This document shows positions 59,311 through 64,000 of a stretch of DNA of 64,000 nt, one piece after another; within the stretch, counting starts at the first letter, position 1, and each line of letters begins with the position of its first letter. Both the position numbers and the translations under genes were made by a program. The stretch covers positions 124,001-188,000 of the forward strand of contig NZ_JACSDK010000003.1 of the NCBI RefSeq assembly GCF_014925385.1, in the 5' to 3' direction. The DNA comes from Pelagibius marinus. Its GTDB lineage: Bacteria > Pseudomonadota > Alphaproteobacteria > Kiloniellales > Kiloniellaceae. The notes beneath the pieces were generated by a model. It was not told where the DNA came from and did no database searches. It was given only the letters and a program-made list of their open reading frames with translations.

Positions 59311-60207
59311 TCACGGGCTTACCAGGTTCAGCGTTTCCCTGGCGACGCCGATCTCGACGCGCCGGCCCCAATCGAAGGCCAGACGGTCCTGCTCGATGCC
59401 GTCGGCGAAGATGGTGCCGTCCTCGTTCTGGCGCGAGATCACCGTCAGCGGGTGGTCGCGGTCCAGCCGACCGGCCCGGATCGAGGTGCCGGTGGTGACG
59501 CTGGGGAAAGGCTCCCGCACGAAGAACTCCAGCGCCGCTTCCTGGCGGTCCAGCGGGAAGCGGATGCCGGTTGCCTCGCTGATCGACCGCGCCCAGCCGG
59601 TCGCTCCCGTGCCGGAAGCGACGATCAGGCCGCTCGACGACTGCGCTTCCCGCTTGTCGCCGTGGACGATCTCGTAGCGCGCCGACTGGTGGCTGCGGTG
59701 GCCGACGAAGATCTCGTTGAGCGCCAGCAGGCGCTCGCCGTCGTCCAGTCTGGCTTCGGCCATGGTCAGGCGCTCCAGGCCGCAGTCCTCCTGCACCACG
59801 GCGGGCAGCACCTTGGCCAGTCCCTCCGGCGGAACGCGGACCAGCACGCCGTCGAAGAGCGCCGGATCGGGGTTTACGCCGACCACCGGCTGGCCGCTTA
59901 GATATTTCGCGACGTTGGCGACCAGGCCGTCCTGGCCGACCGCCACCACGACGTCTTCCGGGGCGAAGTGGAAGCGGTCGAGGTCGGCCCGGGCGAGCGT
60001 AGCCTGGCGCCAGTCCGCCGGCACCGCATCGTGCGCCTGCTTGAGAACCTTGGTGAAGTGCTGGTGGCGTGCTTCCACCGTCTCGAGTTTTTGTCCGCGT
60101 GTCTCGAGGAAGAACCGGGCCTGCTCACGCGTCGCATGACGCGCGAGCAGGGCTTCGTACTCGGTCTCCCGGATGACGAAGACAGCACGGGGAGGGTTGG
60201 TGGACAT
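59311..60207 (-). CDS. NAD-kinase-fold protein with variant GQDG motif
   Basis: A 298-residue protein of the NAD-kinase/diacylglycerol-kinase fold. The phosphate-binding motif, GGDG in NAD kinases, reads AVGQDGLVANV (about 92-100), keeping the catalytic Asp. Further matches are VVGVNPDPALFDGVLV, the SSGLIVASGTGATGWARSI block (equivalent to the NAD-site GSTAY region) and FADGIEQDRLAF. An unusual 75-residue N-terminal part has RETEYEALLARHATREQARFF. Last gene of a trio with SPFH and NrtR-like genes, so a role in NAD(P) metabolism is plausible; activity and substrate are not certain. It is probably not the cell's main NAD kinase. Confidence 0.72.
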   Translation of the reverse strand: MSTNPPRAVFVIRETEYEALLARHATREQARFFLETRGQKLETVEARHQHFTKVLKQAHDAVPADWRQATLARADLDRFHFAPEDVVVAVGQDGLVANVAKYLSGQPVVGVNPDPALFDGVLVRVPPEGLAKVLPAVVQEDCGLERLTMAEARLDDGERLLALNEIFVGHRSHQSARYEIVHGDKREAQSSSGLIVASGTGATGWARSISEATGIRFPLDRQEAALEFFVREPFPSVTTGTSIRAGRLDRDHPLTVISRQNEDGTIFADGIEQDRLAFDWGRRVEIGVARETLNLVSP

Positions 60208-60233
60208 CTTGTCATCTCCCCTTCATACCGGGA

Positions 60234-61232
60234 TCACTCGGCCTTCGCGCCGAACGTAACGGCGGGCGCGGAGGCCGACCTGAAGGCACCGAGCGCGGTC
60301 GCCAGCAGGTCCGGCGTCACGTTCAGGTGCTCGATGGCCTTCATTTTGCCGGCGAAGTCGCGCGCGGCGAGGCCCAGCAGCACCTGGGCGGGCAGGCCGC
60401 TGTAGATGGCGATGCGTTCGCGTTCGGTCGCCGCCTTGGCGCCCTCGACGGTGCGGATGCGTGCCGCCTCGGCGTCCGCCGCGATCTGGCCTGCCTCCGC
60501 CTTCGCCTTGGCGCGATCCCGGGCATTGGTCGACTCTTCGGAGATCAACTGCTTCTCGCGCCGTGCCAGTTCGGTGCGGTTCGCCAGTTCGTTCTCGGCG
60601 ATGGCCCGTTCCTTGTCGACGGCGAGCGCCCGCCGCTCGAAGACCGCCTCGTCGGCCTTCTGCTGCAACGCCTCGAAGGTCGGCGTCTGCAAGGCGCGTT
60701 CCAGCTCCTTGGACGGCGCCAGCTTGCCGAGCCGCGCTGCGACCACCTCGATGCCGATGTCGGTGAGGGCAGGGGCGCCGATCAGCGCTTCCTCGACACG
60801 CGCCTGCAACGGCGCGACCCCAGCGTCGAGCAGATCGTGCACCGGCGCTTCCGCCAGGTACTGCAGGGCCGCCTGTTCGGCCAGGCCGGCCAGGCGAATT
60901 TCGATCTTCTCGACGGGCACATCCTGGTAACGGCCGTTCTCCAGCTCGATGGTGAAGTCGACACGCTCGGCCAGGCGTTCGGGATCGCTGATGTGCCACA
61001 TGACGGTTCCCTGGACGGCGATGTCCTGGAAGTCCTGGCTGCGGCCCTTGACGAAGAGCGTGGTTTCCCGGTCGTCCGTCGGGATCTCCGCGATGGAGGC
61101 CCGCTCCGGCAGGAACCAGAAGACGAGCCCGCGGCCGGAGGCGACCTTGCGTCCGTTGCGGTAGCGGATGACGTGGTTGCTGGCTTCACTGCGCAGCAAG
61201 GCCACGGGGCCGTAGTGTCGGATGGTAGCCAT
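60234..61232 (-). CDS. soluble SPFH-domain protein
   Basis: A 332-residue SPFH/band-7 protein. Unlike HflK/HflC it has no N-terminal membrane helix: it starts directly with the first strands (GPVALLRSEASNHVIRYRNGRKVASGRGLVFWFLPERA). The SPFH core runs to about 195, followed by an Ala/Glu/Arg coiled coil (about 200-285) and a hydrophobic oligomerisation-like segment (AIYSGLPAQVLLGLAARDFAGKM). Such proteins form large rings or cages. It lies 26 bases upstream of the NAD-kinase-like gene and 17 bases downstream of the NUDIX regulator gene, a tight operon. Function unknown. Confidence 0.82.
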   Translation of the reverse strand: MATIRHYGPVALLRSEASNHVIRYRNGRKVASGRGLVFWFLPERASIAEIPTDDRETTLFVKGRSQDFQDIAVQGTVMWHISDPERLAERVDFTIELENGRYQDVPVEKIEIRLAGLAEQAALQYLAEAPVHDLLDAGVAPLQARVEEALIGAPALTDIGIEVVAARLGKLAPSKELERALQTPTFEALQQKADEAVFERRALAVDKERAIAENELANRTELARREKQLISEESTNARDRAKAKAEAGQIAADAEAARIRTVEGAKAATERERIAIYSGLPAQVLLGLAARDFAGKMKAIEHLNVTPDLLATALGAFRSASAPAVTFGAKAE

Positions 61233-61249
61233 GATACACCGTCCTTTCC

Positions 61250-61954
61250 TTATCCCTTCCTGGGTTTCAGACGATAGAGTTCCGCCGGGCGAAAACCGGT
61301 GCCGGTCTCGCGTTCTCCGGTGGACTCCAGCCAGCCGCGTTCGAGCATGCGGCGGCGGAATGCGGGTTTGTTGAGGGGGCGCCCCAGGATCGCCTCATGG
61401 ACGTCCTGCAGTTCGCGCAGGGTGAACCTGTCTGGCAGCAGCGCGAAGCCGATCTCGGTGTAGTCCAGCTTGCCGCGCAAACGCTTGACGGCCAGCGACA
61501 GGATGTCGCCGTGGTCGAAAGCCAGCGGCAGGGCGGCGCCGTCGGGCCCCAGGGCGGCAACCGGTCCGCCGGTCTCGCCTTCCCACGATACCTCTAGCGT
61601 CGCCAGGGTGAGGTCGCCGGCGTCGGTCAGCGCCGCCTCGAAGCGCGCCCGCGGCAGCAAGGCGAAGTAGGCGACGGTAATGACGCGGTCGCGCGGATCG
61701 CGATGGGGCGCCCCGAAGCTGTAGAGCTGTTCGATCCAGGCGCCCTGCATACGGGCCTTTTCCGCGAGCACCCGCTCGGCGGCGGCGTCGAGGCTCTCCT
61801 CGACCCGCACAAAGCCGCCCGGCAGCGCCCAGCGGCCCGCGAAGGGCTCGGTGGCGCGCCTCTGCAGCAGCACCGTCAGGCGGGCGTCCTGGACGGACAT
61901 GAGGACCAGGTCCACAGTGACGGCGGGTTTCGGGTAGCGGTCCAGCTCTGACAT
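61250..61954 (-). CDS. NrtR-like regulator: degenerate NUDIX domain plus winged helix
   Basis: A 234-residue protein. A NUDIX domain (about 8-145) starts PAVTVDLVLMSVQDARLTVLLQRR; the NUDIX box GGFVRVEESLDAAAERVLAEKA lacks the REUXEE glutamates (RVLAEK), so hydrolysis is unlikely. The C-terminal winged helix (about 155-230: IGFALLPDRFTLRELQDVHEAIL and FRRRMLERGWL) is that of NrtR, the ADP-ribose-responsive repressor of NAD biosynthesis. Start chosen at ATG 61954; several upstream ATGs (to 61990) fall in the promoter. It probably represses its own operon from the repeats at 61985-62019. Confidence 0.85.
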   Translation of the reverse strand: MSELDRYPKPAVTVDLVLMSVQDARLTVLLQRRATEPFAGRWALPGGFVRVEESLDAAAERVLAEKARMQGAWIEQLYSFGAPHRDPRDRVITVAYFALLPRARFEAALTDAGDLTLATLEVSWEGETGGPVAALGPDGAALPLAFDHGDILSLAVKRLRGKLDYTEIGFALLPDRFTLRELQDVHEAILGRPLNKPAFRRRMLERGWLESTGERETGTGFRPAELYRLKPRKG

Positions 61955-61984
61955 TTTCGGCTCGTTCTGGCGGTTCATCATAAT

Positions 61985-62019
61985 ATGCATTATAGATATA
62001 AGTGAAATGGATATAAGTG
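61985..62019 (-). promoter_or_regulatory. probable NrtR-like operator and promoter
   Basis: On the minus strand CACTTATATC occurs twice, 15 bases apart (plus strand GATATAAGTG at 61995-62004 and 62010-62019), directly before TATAAT (plus ATTATA, about 61989-61994), a good -10 box. Transcription would start near 61982, about 28 bases before the chosen ATG. The repeats cover the -35 area, so a bound regulator would block initiation. Confidence 0.6.
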
Positions 62020-62207
62020 TCAAGCACGCATTTTGCCGGGGCTGGGTACCGCCGGGCACCGTGGTGGATATCGAAGGTCCGGGATACTGCTCGCCGGCCG
62101 CCGAGCGGGCTCCGATAAAGCGCGAAATTCCGGGACTTTCCGGCTATGCAGAGGGCGCAGGGGGCCATGCCGGGAATCCCGTTGCGCTTTGGCTTTCGGC
62201 GCTTTAG

Positions 62208-63278
<1,071 letters not shown>

Positions 63279-63399
63279 GGGAAAAGAACTAAAGCTCTTC
63301 CTTCGGGCTTTCTGAGCTCGGCTTCGGGCCTCGCGCTGTCAAAGGTGCGGGGCCCGAAGTGTTCTCGGGGGGAGAAATCTGATCTGCGGCCCCACCCCC

Positions 63400-63500
63400 A
63401 CCCTAGCCCTCCCCCATCAAGGGGGAGGGGATTGCTGTTGAAGCGCAGATGCTTTCCCTCCCCCCTTGATGGGGGGAGGTTAGGAGGGGGGTGACCCCTT
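63400..63500. repeat. inverted pair of CCCTCCCCC palindromic repeats
   Basis: CCCTCCCCCATCAAGGGGG (63407 onward) and CCCTCCCCCCTTGATGGGG (63456 onward) are each palindromic and are inverted copies of one another, flanked by CCTAGCC and GGTTAGG. This is a common intergenic repeat style in alphaproteobacteria. Confidence 0.8.
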
Positions 63501-63560
63501 TGCCGCGCTGAGCCGTCAGGCGGAGGGCGCTTGTGGTCGCCGCTTTCTCTTGTCGTCACC

Positions 63561-63641
63561 CTCGGGCTTGACCCGAGCATCCATGGAAGACCTTGGTCAG
63601 GACCGTGCCACGGAGAAATGGACCCTCGGGTCAAGCCCGAG
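63561..63641. repeat. inverted pair of CTCGGGCTTGACCCGAG repeats
   Basis: CTCGGGCTTGACCCGAG at 63561-63577 and CTCGGGTCAAGCCCGAG at 63625-63641 are palindromic, inverted copies, with extended matching flanks (GCATCCATGG... and ...CATGACAGTG). They are typical interspersed repeats of alphaproteobacterial intergenic DNA. Confidence 0.8.
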
Positions 63642-63689
63642 CATGACAGTGGAGCCTGGGGAGGGCTTTCCGCTACTCTCCACACCGCC

Positions 63690-64000
63690 ATGACCGCGAC
63701 CATCCCGATCCTCACCACCGAGCGCCTCATCCTGCGGCCCTGGCGCGACGGCGACCTGGCGCCCTTCGCGGCCTTGAACGCCGATCCCGAGGTGATGGAG
63801 CACTTTCCGGCGCCCCTCAGCCGGGCGGAGAGCGACGCCGCGGTGGGGCGCATGCGCGCGGCCCTGGCGGCCCAGGGCCACGGCTGGTGGGCGGCCGAGG
63901 CGCCGGGGGTGGCGCCCTTCATCGGGGTGATCGCCCTGGCCGTGCCCAACTTCGAGGCCCACTTCACCCCCTGCGTGGAGGTCGGCTGGCGCCTGGCGAA
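63690..64000 (+). CDS. GNAT family N-acetyltransferase, 5' part only
   Basis: The ATG at 63690 opens a frame that runs off the window end without a stop (103 codons visible). It reads MTATIPILTTERLILRPWRD, then LAPFAALNADPEVMEHFPAP and GHGWWAAEAPG...FIGVIALAVPNFEAHFTPCVEVGWRL, the pattern of RimJ/RimL-type acetyltransferases (Acetyltransf_3). The acetyl-CoA-binding loop would lie beyond the edge. Substrate unknown. Confidence 0.85.
   Translation, partial: MTATIPILTTERLILRPWRDGDLAPFAALNADPEVMEHFPAPLSRAESDAAVGRMRAALAAQGHGWWAAEAPGVAPFIGVIALAVPNFEAHFTPCVEVGWRLA

Larger units (their letters stand above)
63279..63689. other. intergenic region of repeats after ilvC
   Basis: About 410 bases without a gene. 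CTTCGGGCC near 63321 can pair with GGCCCGAAG near 63350, a possible ilvC terminator without a clear U-tract. The rest holds two pairs of inverted intergenic repeats listed separately. Confidence 0.6.

Overview
The window is about 64 kb of GC-rich chromosomal DNA from an alphaproteobacterium. Supporting signs are a circularly permuted two-piece tmRNA gene whose tag is ANDNYSEARLAA, a type A RNase P RNA, the order hflK-hflC-DUF2065-degP, fumC followed by a ribbon-helix-helix gene, a DUF4169-like small protein and a thyA-folA pair. Gene content fits Rhodospirillales or a relative such as Kiloniellales/Rhodovibrionales, but no species can be named from the sequence alone. Most of the window is ordinary core genome. 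I saw no CRISPR array, tRNA or prophage.

Layout. 1-5490 (minus strand): partial rnpB, an AmpD-type amidase, an EamA transporter overlapping a Uup-type ABC-F ATPase, a TerB-DnaJ co-chaperone and a DUF3750 protein. 5689-11418: a soluble chemoreceptor, a GST, an exporter divergent from an Lrp regulator, three coupled small membrane proteins and a homocysteine methyltransferase-like enzyme. 11460-27176: a putative 5-oxoproline or N-acyl amino acid catabolic region made of a fused 5-oxoprolinase, a MarR-like regulator, an Asp/Glu racemase-family enzyme, a three-gene TRAP transporter and an FAD-linked 2-hydroxyacid dehydrogenase. The oxoprolinase and TRAP operons carry the same palindromic site, TTTATCGATAAA, in their promoters. 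This region is split by an accessory patch (about 17.7-21.9 kb) with a perfect 120-bp direct repeat, a broken racemase 5' end, a small DUF7668-like gene, an IS66 element and two diverged membrane paralogues.

27246-43589: a P-type ATPase, AsmA, an ECF-like sigma factor with a YCII protein, fumC with its RHH neighbour, an orphan attenuator-like leader, a membrane chemoreceptor, an alpha carbonic anhydrase, and a WYL regulator divergent from a VOC protein across a perfect palindrome. 43662-46719: intergenic palindromes, then sspB directly downstream of ssrA, so the tag RNA sits beside the adaptor that delivers tagged proteins to ClpXP; thyA-folA follow. 46754-54743: a methyltransferase, an SRPBCC protein, an L,D-transpeptidase, a YHS protein, the Fe-S carrier Mrp and the HflKC/DegP membrane proteostasis group. 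54764-63278: serB, miaA, ilvB-ilvN and ilvC. The ilv genes are interrupted by a minus-strand trio: a NrtR-like NUDIX regulator, a soluble SPFH protein and an NAD-kinase-fold protein with a GQDG motif. The window closes with intergenic repeats and the start of a GNAT acetyltransferase.

The best candidates for something undescribed are the NUDIX/SPFH/NAD-kinase-like trio, the TTTATCGATAAA regulon, and the orphan leader plus AT-rich segment before the second chemoreceptor.
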